Below, in pieces: positions 47,591 to 57,100 of a DNA stretch of 64,000 nucleotides. Within the stretch, counting starts at the first letter, position 1; every line of letters begins with the position of its first letter. The stretch is from Pyrrhosoma nymphula (lineage: Eukaryota; Arthropoda; Insecta; Odonata; Coenagrionidae), in assembly GCA_963573305.1 (NCBI GenBank), contig OY754329.1, positions 131,551,422-131,615,421 on the forward strand, given 5' to 3'. The position numbers were made by a program, and so were the translations under genes. Below the pieces are notes generated by a model. That model worked only from the letters and a program-made list of their open reading frames with translations, had not been told where the DNA came from and ran no database searches.

Positions 47591-48470
47591 ATTGGTAGAT
47601 AGGGTACAGCACACGTAAAAATCTTAGAGGATTTTTGCTCACTTCTATTAAAACCTACCTAAACCGATAGATCACTTCATAAGCTGGTCAATTTACTCCA
47701 GCAACTTGTGAAAACCATCAGCAACCGGTTAATTTTCATCAGGAACTGCTATGAAATGATAAGGTGTTCAAAAAACTGATCAATTTTTCTCCCTGTAGTA
47801 ACTGCGTTGCCTTGTCTTACCGGTAACTGGCATTTGGGTACAATTTTTGGAAGGGATCTAGTATCTCGAGATATAATAGATCTAATAGTCTCATCTAAAA
47901 TGTCTCCTTAAAATCAACTAAATTCCAAAAAAATCGCCCGTATATAAAACCCCGACACCAAAAAGTGTTGAAAATAGTTTTACAGTCGAGCAGAGAGAGA
48001 ATGACATCAAAATGAGGAATTTCGCCACGAGTCTTTATTTTTATAATTTTGCCGACATTCAATCCAAAACCGTCAGAATGTCCGTAGGTGCAATGAGTTA
48101 CATACACATGTGTAACTCATTGCTGGCCTGCTCATGGAAGAAAAAGATCCATTCAAAAATGCAACACAGAAGTTACTTTCATCAAGTCGCTTCTCAAGAT
48201 TTCTCGATACTCTTCAATTTTCCGACAATAAATTCACACAAGTCGCAGGTTTTTAAAAAATATATTTTTGAATGATTTCATAATCCCGCTCTCTCTTATA
48301 TCCTGCTATATAGGCTAATTCTGGACCAACCGATACCATTGGGAAAATTGCAAAACTACGGTCGTAGGGAAATACAAAACGCACACTAGTGCTATCGTAA
48401 CGGTTTAAGTTGTTAAAGCTGGTTGAAGTTACATAAATGTCAATGACAAACACTACGTGAAGCTGTTGTC
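47591..48470. other. Upstream region of COMMD9, with a palindrome
   Basis: AT-rich. Holds a 12-bp-arm palindrome at 48091-48122 (CAATGAGTTACA ... TGTAACTCATTG, 8-base centre). No TATA box is evident close to the COMMD9 start, as is common for housekeeping genes. Confidence 0.4.
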
Positions 48471-48511
48471 ATTAACCTAATTACATTTACATTCGAGCAC
48501 AAAGGAAGAAG

Positions 48512-51500
48512 ATGGAAATCGCTGAATCGTTGAAAGTTCTCTCCAAAGTGAGTACTACATAATCACTGTATTCTGTATGCACTCCTAAGTTTATGAATAA
48601 TTCTACATTTTTTCTGGGGCTAACTTGATTTCGCCTTACGAACAACATTTTTACTGGATTTACTTTCTTACCTTTTATTATTATGATGCATGAAGTTCAA
48701 GGCATCTCTCGCAGTAGCAATTCGTAGTGAACTAGTCGAAGACCTATCAGACTTGTTTCGATGGCTATTTAGTGGTGTCTGTTACTATATACACGCAAAT
48801 AGGAATCTTTATATAATTGGGAAGATAAATTGGTAGTTTCCTCGATATTTATAGCAATGCCAATTAATTTTAAAATAGTTTTGTGGCTATTCTTCGGTAA
48901 AAATTACTTGTGTGTCACCCTCCGCGTCACTAAAAACAAAATGCTACGAAATAATGCGAAAATACTACAAAATGCTCTCTCTTCTCCCGGTAGGTGGTCC
49001 ATGTAATACTATTCTATGTGCTATCGTGATGTACTTTTTTCTTGTCTTGCCCCCAGAAAATTGAGGATGGAGGTGGTTGTACACACAAGTACGTCTCTTG
49101 TTGGGTTTTCTCCCTTTTGTCTTGGAATCCCACCTAAATTTCTGCTCATACACGAAATGATCCATCTTCAAATGACTTCTCATGGCTGTATCAAATTATC
49201 ACCTTGTCATAGCGCATTCACATGATTAGGTGGTAGAAATTAAAATTCCTACATGGATGATTTAACGAACCTTGCATTCTTTCCAACGTTTATTTTATTC
49301 AACCAAAAAGTGAAAACGTAACTGTATTTTACATACATGGTGACTTAATCTAATTTCAGTTAATTGAGAATTTCATTTTGACCTTAACACTACACACCTA
49401 TGGAAGTGATGATGATTGATGTCTCATCCTTGACCGAAGGGCTAACAGGGAAATTCATCTGAAGGACCACCAAAGTACTGGCAGTAACTTTGACTTCATT
49501 TTTCAATGCTTTAAGTTAGTGTACCAGCAGTCGATATCCTGAAGTGGCATAGGTTATTTTTGTTAATCACGTGTCAAATTCAGACCACTGATAAGTGTCC
49601 TGATCGATATCTCTTTCAGAATACTTTGTACAAGAAATATAAAAGGTATTGTGAATAAGCCTGTGGCTTCAATTAATGTCTCCCTTAGGTCCGAGGTTGT
49701 ACGTAAAAACTATAGTGACTGAAGTCAATTGATAGTCGACATTGCCAAAACTGTCCATCATCAAAAAGACTTGCTCCAGTTGGTGTCCTCCTACTTTTAT
49801 GACCAGCCTCACTTCCTTTGTTCTAGTATCATTATTTTTTTTCTCATGATTTATTTTCATTCCATGTTTCACCACTGAATTTCTAATGCAGCTAATAAAG
49901 CTTTCCAACCCTTCGATGATCGATTAACAAGTGCCTGGTCATCTGCAAATCTAACAGACTTTATCAGCTGGCCTCCTACTTTGATTCCCACGTACAGCTC
50001 TTCCTATGCCTCTCTTACCTTTTCCTCGGTATAAATGTTAAAAAAGCAAAGGCAGCAACAGGCAGTTCTCTCACCCCATGGTCCATTACTGCCCAACCTG
50101 AATCTCCATCAGCCAACCTGAGATATATATTATATATAAGTTTTGGGTGAGTCTCCCATCTAGCCAATCTATTCCTGTTTCTCTGAGTATCTGTAGTAGA
50201 TTTTCTCAATTAACTCTGTCAGAAGCCTTTTCAAAATACACAAACTAGAGTGATAATCTCAATTTTGGCCTAAGAAGAACCATTGAGATGTTTTCTGTTT
50301 ACTATCAATGAATTCTAATTTTTGATAATGTTAAGCACCTCCCTGATATGGAATTAGCAAACAGCAATAGAAAACAATGTAATCAGTTTAGACTTAGTGA
50401 GCCATAGGAAAAACATTAATTGTGTGGATCATGGCATGGTGGACTTGAAGCCATCAAAAAAGATAGATTCAGTCAGTTTTACCTCAGATGATTATAATGG
50501 AATCAATTGGAGAGTGTTTTTAGGGTAAAAAAATTAATTAGCATTAGATAAAACTCTATGTATTTCCATATTGGGGGTTGTTCGGGTTTCCCACCGGGTC
50601 AAATTCTTCATTTCTACCGACGTTTCGATAAGCGAGTCGTTCATCATCCTCAGGGCATGTCGTGCAATGCAACTGGTCTGCATTATATAGGCTTGGCTCC
50701 TGGTCAAGTGTCGTGGGATCGGTCTATTGTTTCCCACCTTTTTTCCCTGGCCTCTCGGATCCTTCTCAGCACTGGTTACCAGGAATTGGTGAGAGAGTAT
50801 CGAGAATCATGGTTCATAGTCCTGTTTGCCATTCGGATCTCGATCGCTTCTCTAGTTAATCTTTCTCAGACTACGTCCACGCAACAGAGCACCTCTGTCC
50901 TCTTCCAGTGAATGCCATGGTCCCGGGAAATGCTGTGCTCAGCCACAGCGGATTTTTCAGGTTGGCAGAGCCTGAAATGCCGCCTTGACCCTTGTGGTGA
51001 TTGTCCTGCCCATCTCTCCCATGTACACCTGGCTGCATTCACAAGGCATTTTGTAGACTCCAGGTGTCATCAGGCCGCAGGGGTCCTTAGCCGTCATTAA
51101 TTGGTTTCTAAGTTTGCACGGTGGGCAGAGGTACATTTCAATGTCGTACCGCTTCAGGATTCTGGTGATTTTGCCAGAAACCGTGGAAACAAACAAAGCG
51201 GTAGGCCAGCTCTTCCTTGACGCTGGATACTCTCTCAGCAATTCCTGGAAACCAGTGCTGAGAAGGATGCGAGAGGCCAGGGAAAAAAGGCAGGAAACAG
51301 CGGACCAATCCCACGGCACTTGACCAGGAGCCAAGCCTATATAATGCAGACCAGTTGTATTGCACGGCATGCCCTAAGGATGATGAACTACTCGTTCATC
51401 GAAACGTTGGCAGAAATGGAGAGTTTGACACTGCAAGAAACCCCCAGACCAGAACAACCCCCAACATCGCTGTACGCTAGGAAAGCCTTAGATTCTTCAT

Positions 51501-53533
51501 ATGTATTTCCATGCTTTCCCCCTGAATTATTTTTCGTTAAGTGTGATGTTACAGAATGAGTCATTGTCAATAAAATACTATTTTCTAGATGATTAGGTAA
51601 CTAATGTATACATGACTGGTGCACGGATAAGGCAAAATATTTGTCTATTGCTCAGATACATACTATGAAATTACAGAAAAGTTTTTCTATATTATCCAGT
51701 GCTGTCTAGGTGCCCCTGAAATTTCATCAACATGGGCAGACACTTTATTCTGTGGACATCCATCATTTAGCATGAATGATTGTTCTTCAGTAGAAGCATT
51801 TTCTAGGAAATTATTTCTAATTCTTAATTATTTTTTTAAATTTCCCTGTAAAAAATAAGCTTAATTCCTCAAGCAAAGCAAAATTCATTTTTTCAGCCGA
51901 CAGCCCCACAAGTTAATCATGCCAAAATAAGTCAGCTATGTGATTTTCAGATTTAACACAGTGCTCACATTACTTTTAACAGATAAACTCAAAGGATAAT
52001 GTACTGCAACTTCTCCGAGATGCCTACAACTACAGAAATGCTAAGAAATTACCAGAAGAAATGCTCAAGAACCATTCACAGGTGCTGGGAATTGATTTGA
52101 GAGAAACTGCCAAGGTATTCAGAAAGAATCTGTATGGTTTAATACTCTTTTATTGCTTTTTAGAAATAAAAATAAATAATAAACATTAAATATTTGGTTA
52201 GCTTCAGAGATCAGTCTCATTGTTGAACGTTATTAATCAAAGCAGGCCATCCTTAGCCTCATCCCATTTATGTAGAGATTGTAGCTTCTCTCGCTCATTT
52301 CACTCATATAATAAGTACATACATTAACAGTAATAGAAAATGATGGTAACAAGTGTAATATAATTTCTCCATTTAAATGAAGTGACTTAGATATGTACTC
52401 CAAAATAATTTTTGATTACAAGAGAATTGGTCTTAGAGATGGTTCAATGAGTGACCGTCATTGTTAGTCGTTACATCAAGCTCGGCTATTAAAATGTCTA
52501 CGTGTTATACATAAAATATTAGCCACACGCTTACATATTGAACTGGGGTAAGTTTTAAAACATCTATTGAAACTCTGTTAGTAGTGTTAGATGTGCACTC
52601 TTGATGGTGCTTGTTGGCTAAGGTTGCTGTTTGTTCCTTTAAGGCTCTCAGATCTCTGGGAGAATTTTCAGATCAGGCTGTGTACGAGTGCTGGAAAACT
52701 TCAGAGGAAGCAGGTATTCCTGGTGACAGCAGGGAGGGGCAGATAATTACTTTGGCACTCAGTGAGTGGAAAAGCCTTGCTAGCAATTCCCTCATTGGTG
52801 CCCCAAAACTCATCTCATTCTCCACAGAAGTGTGCCCTAGACCCTCTCCTCGTTTCTCCTCAGATCAGTCACAATCTGAAGGAAATCCAGTCAGTAGGAG
52901 CCACAAAGGAGGACTCTGCCTACTCAATCTCAAGGTACACTTCTCAAATGCTAAATATTTCATATTAAAAAGTCATGAATTCCTTTAAAATCTCCCCCGT
53001 AGGAAATTTTTCCTCAAATCTCACCTCTTATAATGGAGTAAGTCATTTCTTTAGCACCATATCAATACACTCACTCAAAATGTTTGTACTATGGAATTTT
53101 CATGTCAGTGCTGTAAAATTTTCATATAAATTTATATTTTTCTGCACATAGGCAAAATTCCCTCCCTTGAAATAAATTTAAGTTTCATTCACTTTGACAG
53201 TGGCACTGGACTTCTAAGCAATATTTCCTTATGTTTGTCTAGTTTCAACTGCATGAAACCTACTCCTGATGCCAACGACTGGCTTTCTTGAGTGTGAGGC
53301 ACAACTAATTTTCTTTGTATGCATTATTCACATGAGTACAAGGCAAATATCTTAATTTCTAATTGACTTTCATCTCTTCCATGATTAAGATTCAAGAGAA
53401 TCCTACAAACATTTCTTCAGATGCTGAAATTAGTGATGTAACTCTAGAACTTCCCAAAGATATATTGGACAGTTTAGTTCACGGATTGAGCCATGTCCGG
53501 AGTCAACTTTCATCTGTGGCCAAGAACACCTAA
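48512..53533 (+). CDS. COMMD9: COMM domain-containing protein 9 homologue (four exons)
   Basis: Exons: 48512-48547 (12 codons, donor GTGAGT), 51983-52114 (44, donor GTATTC), 52644-52934 (97, donor GTACAC), 53390-53533 (47 plus TAA). All introns are phase 0 with GT-AG ends. The product is 200 aa, against about 198 in human COMMD9. Start context AAGAAGATGG is good. Exon 2 (SKDNVLQLLRDAYNYRN) and exon 3 (ALRSLGEFSDQ ... QIITLALSEWKSLASNS) follow the N-terminal helical domain. The join LLNLK/IQENP and the end DVTLELPKDILDSLVHGLSH, VRSQLSSVA are very close to the vertebrate COMMD9 C-terminus. COMMD proteins form the Commander complex with CCDC22, CCDC93 and retriever, recycling endosomal cargo. 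Oddity: the strand expected to carry a conserved DW in the COMM domain reads ISFSTEVCPRPSPRFSSDQ, without Trp and a few residues longer; see findings. Confidence 0.88.
49660..50260 (-). mobile_element. RTE-clade LINE, internal relic
   Basis: Minus-strand translation in several frames gives IYLRLADGDSGWAVMDHGVR followed by EL (motif B region, usual GVRQGC), a TEEKVREA-like segment, KSVRFADDQALV at about 49950-49915, KHGMKINHEKK, and VIKVGGHQLEQV. Order and wording match the 38-kb RTE copy (NLYMNQTLQVRVANGESGW, VRFADDQALVS, KYGMKINHKKTK). Both ends are truncated; many stops. It sits antisense in COMMD9 intron 1. Confidence 0.75.
50623..50653 (-). repeat. Hammerhead-like core in the PLE left arm
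   Basis: Minus strand: CTGAGGA (50653-50647), one T, stem GATGA/TTATC (one G-U) enclosing ACGACTCGC, then GAAAC. The inverted copy at 51374-51404 (+) has CTAAGGA, T, a perfect 7-bp stem GATGAAC/GTTCATC with a TACTC loop, then GAAAC. CUGANGA and GAAA flanking a hairpin are the invariant parts of hammerhead ribozymes. The single unpaired base and missing third stem leave this uncertain. Confidence 0.45.
50830..51200 (-). pseudogene. Penelope-like GIY-YIG endonuclease and C-terminal tail
   Basis: From about 51180 the frame reads SGKITRILKRYDIEMYLCPP and KLRNQLMTAKDP, the RT-EN linker. The nuclease follows: PGVYKMPCECSQVYMGEMGR, TITTRVK. It then shifts frame within AAFQALPT and continues as AEHSISRDHGIHWK and REAIEIRMANRT(M)NHDSRYSLT, the usual Penelope C-terminus (EAIEIR-L-N..N-RD). 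YIG has become YMG and GET became GEM. The CxC/C cysteine cluster before it is kept. Two frameshifts make it a pseudogene. It differs clearly from the 18.3-kb GIY-YIG, so two PLE lineages are present. Confidence 0.8.
52115..52643 (+). other. COMMD9 intron 2
   Basis: 529 bp, GT-AG, polypyrimidine GTTTGTTCCTTTAAG before exon 3. No repeat recognised. Confidence 0.75.
52935..53389 (+). other. COMMD9 intron 3
   Basis: 455 bp, GT-AG, acceptor CTCTTCCATGATTAAG. No repeat recognised. It splits the COMM domain between NLK and IQENP, the same place the protein alignment with vertebrate COMMD9 remains continuous. Confidence 0.75.
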
Positions 53534-53697
53534 ATGAAGGGACTGTGTCTCAAGCAGTGCAGTTTTCGTCATTCCATGAGGAGAGATTACACATTTAATT
53601 TTGTGCTGGACTCAAATCCATAAAATGGACATACTAATGGAAAGATGTCTTTGTTTTTACAATCACAGATTGATAATGCGAGTTTACTGTTACCATT

Positions 53698-53703
53698 AAA
53701 TAA
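53698..53703 (+). terminator. Polyadenylation signal of COMMD9
   Basis: AATAAA about 165 bases after the stop codon, leaving a short 3' UTR. The first canonical hexamer downstream of the stop. Confidence 0.55.
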
Positions 53704-54177
53704 AAATTACCTTTCAAGTTTCAATGTGATTTGGAAAAAAATATTCACTGGTGAGCTTTCAGCTAATATCTTAGAGAGATCCTAGTTCAAGATACAAGTA
53801 ACTTTTGCTGCATTTTATGAGCTTCAATCATTCTGAATGAACACTAATTCCTCTGCTGAGACATCTGATTATTTGCACCTCTTGAAGAGATTTTGCTCTT
53901 ATTATGCTGCTTATTAGTCCATTCTACACCTGCAGCATTTAATCCTGCAGAATCTTTGCATTATAAGAGATATTTAAGGCACTGGACTCTTACAATTCTA
54001 AGAGAGTGTATAGCAAGATAGAGTTTAACAAAGTATGAAAATCTTACACCATAATATCAGGCAAGCCCATTGCGTGGCCTTGTTAGACAAGCTTGTACTT
54101 CAAAGAGATCAGGTGTTCCCTTCATAAGGACGGCAGTGACGTTATGTTTCAGGATTACTAGCACAGCTTGTTAAACA
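53704..54177. other. Region between the convergent COMMD9 and nurim genes
   Basis: Should contain both 3' ends. An ATTAAA on the minus strand (complement of 53938-53943) is a possible nurim polyadenylation signal. Nothing else recognised. Confidence 0.45.
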
Positions 54178-57100
54178 TTAATGAAGCTTTTTGTTGAAAG
54201 TTGTATGATGCCAATCTCCATTGGTGTGAGCATAAGCCTCTTTGTCCTCCAGCTGGTAACGCAGGTAGGTGATGTCTTTCTCGTCAGTGTTCCATGCCAG
54301 GAGCATGTACAGCATCAACTGAAGTGCAAGCAGAGCTCGATCCAAGCTGCAAATAAAAGGTCAGAATGTAAAAAATATTCAAATCTGTCCAATGATCTTA
54401 GTTAAAAATAAACTTATGAATGTAAAATGTTCACAACACGTCTACCCTTTTTTATTTTGAGTTTCCGGGTACAAATATCTAGTTATATATAGGTTAGTAT
54501 ATAATAATAACAAAAATATATAATCTTAAGAAAAATTTTAGTGCAAAGAGGGAAAAAACAACATTCTTATCTGAATAGAACCATATTTGCACGAATCTAA
54601 GACTATTTTCTCTTCCCTTTGGGGCTTTCGAAGAAAAGTGAGTTCGCCTTACAATAGGAAGCAAATTCCATGACTTCTTTCCCATTGTGGATTTCTAAAA
54701 ATGGGGGTTTGTCATAGATTCATGCAAATAAGATACTTAATAACACATTAGCATAAGAGAAAAACAAATATCACAGAGCCTGGTGCAATGACACAACTAT
54801 TAGGTATCCTTTTCAAATATCTTGGGGGCTGAAAGGCAGGACTAAAATTTGTGGGGGCGGGTGCCTTTCGCATCAGCCCATAACAGTTCAAATGTCTTCG
54901 CTACCGGGGGGTGGGAAACTGCCTTCGAGAGGGGTGGGTCAAGCTCAACATTGCCGATATTGTTATCCCTCAACTCCTTCAGGGGGAAACCCACACGGGC
55001 CACGGCCAGAGATGCCTCTCTGCACGACGGGTGTCACCCGGCCAATGCCCAGGGCACCAAACCTAAGGGAGGGAGACTAATGCATTTTTTTCACTATAGT
55101 GGCTTCTTACCTCAGCCTTTCCCATGGGTCACTATGGGAAAGAGTAGAAATATTTTAAGAACAAAAAAACACCTGAATGTGCAAAAGAGAATGCTATTTC
55201 ATTCAAAAATGGCAGCAGCAGAAGTGGTCTAAGAGCAACTGGTTGATTCACGAGTGAAATGTTTTAGAACAAAAACAATCAGAGTACGAAAAGAATATGC
55301 TATTTCCCTCCAAAATGGCAGCAGCAGGAATGGGTTTACCAACATTATTCGCTGTCAATATCGTTCTTGTCATATCATACAAAATTTAATGAAAGAAAAA
55401 TCGTAACACAAAAGTTTTGAAATAAATGGCCTGTTTTATTTAACAGTGAATATAAGCCAATATATAGCATTTACTAGTACCTACATGAGATCTCCAATCA
55501 ACACCGATTGACACGGACCAAAAACACCAAAGGTTTGGCAACAGCAAGCATATTCACGAAGTGGACACAACGGAAGTCAGAGTGACTAAATTTCTGAGAG
55601 ACTAGGCCATGCCTACTGCATCCTAGTTGGCTCTAAGAAAGTCACATGACGAGTGATTTTCTCCTTGCTCACCCCCACAAATTTTAAGCCTGCCTCTCAG
55701 CCCCCAAGATACTTGAAAAGGATAATAGTGCAGGGTCCTGGGCATACATCGAGTTGTCTGACCTTAAGGGATCTACTGGATCACATTGTTCCAAGTTAAA
55801 CAATAAATCGCTTCCAAACTAATGCTTTTGCTTAAGTCCCAGTGCCATTGGCTATAATATCAGGTTGGGATCCTTTTGTGCCATTAGTAACTTCATTAAT
55901 GCTGCATTCCATGGCCAGCTTATTGATTTTGCTGACCTATGATTGGACCTTCACCCTGACTACCTAATAGCATATCCTTGCAATTGATTATCCACCCATG
56001 GAGGCCTTGAATAATGAAAACTATATGACCCATTCACATTGAAACAAAGAACTTAAGGTGCAGGGTGGGAATGCTGTAGACTGGTTAAAAAGAAGCCATT
56101 TAAGCAATGAAGGAGACATATTGTAGTGCGAAACGAGAGATCAAGTTAGGTCACAGCTGAGCTCAGCTAATTGCTGCAGCTAATAACATGCCAATGGGTC
56201 TAAAACTTTTCTCAGTTCTGAAGGGCATTGCATAAGTTCATTCTTGAGTTAGAAAATACTTATGGGAGATGGATAAGCATGGGAAGCCCAGTAACTTGTT
56301 AAGGATGGTACATTGCCAAAAATGAGCAAATTGTCACAAGAGTGAGATGGAAGACCTTCTACAAAATAATGCCCAATCCAGGACTCTCACACCACACCTC
56401 TTTTGCTTGCACACCAGCAACTATCAGTGCTATTAGAGTGTAACATTGACATTCCCCTACAACTTGTAAATCACGTGAGAGCATTTCAAGTCAATTTATA
56501 ACATTGATCACACAATTAATAAGGCAGAAATCCCTCCTTAGAAATTCTTCCCTGGAGAATAATGTGTGAAACTCTGCAAAAAGAAACCACCAAGGATTGT
56601 TGTGTTACAGGTTGAGATTTATGTAGCCTTCAGGGATATCCTTGAAGAACTCTTAAATGCTATGGCCTATGAAACCTTTCTCGCTGGCCCCCTACCCAGG
56701 ACGACAAGAACGGGTGTCATCATGTTCCTGCAATAGTAGAAAGACAAGAGAGCAAGCACAACATGATAGGAGATCAATATCCTTAATGCAATTTTGGGTA
56801 AAGATGCACACAGACTTTTTCTCTAGCAGCATTAGCTTTCACATCACAGAAACTATTTTCAAATGCTATATTTATCAAATATAGGCCATCATTTAGGACC
56901 TCAATTATCCTTCAGGACATGTACTTCTAGAGATATTTGCCTTCAAGGAGGACCACTTTTGGTGGTTTTTTTCTGCAGTTTCTTCTCTCAAGGACCATGA
57001 GTGTTTGTCACCCAAATAAGGTCAGGAATGCCCTCAATGGAGGAACGAGCTTGAATTCGTCAAGTAATAACACCCCTGGAGATGTCATGGTTTAACCTGC

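Larger units (their letters stand above)
50566..51470 (-). mobile_element. Penelope-like element flanked by inverted copies of its own tail
   Basis: Outer arms 50566-50808 and about 51226-51470 form a ~245-bp imperfect inverted repeat. Shared landmarks include AACCCCCAA, CGAAACGT, GATGATGAAC, CTATATAATGCAGACCAGTTG, GGAGCCAAGCC, and GCCAGGGAAAAAAGG. The ~415-bp centre encodes the GIY-YIG domain on the minus strand. The right-hand arm is thus an inverted copy of the 3' tail (including the last codons, LSTGFQ/PVLRRIREARE region). This fits the pseudo-LTR arrangements known for Penelope-like elements, in which truncated copies carry tail copies at both ends. CTGANGA...GAAA cores lie in both arms (50653-50623 on -, 51374-51404 on +). 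Confidence 0.8.
48548..51982 (+). other. COMMD9 intron 1, with nested repeats
   Basis: A 3.4-kb intron holding an RTE relic (49.66-50.26 kb, -) and a Penelope-like inverted-repeat element (50.57-51.47 kb). 48560-49650 and 51475-51975 are otherwise empty apart from unrecognised short frames. Confidence 0.7.

Noticed and set aside
50957..51370. Single 137-codon gene on the minus strand
   Set aside because: Its first third is the inverted tail arm of the PLE read in a meaningless frame; only the part from about 51180 down is the GIY-YIG domain.
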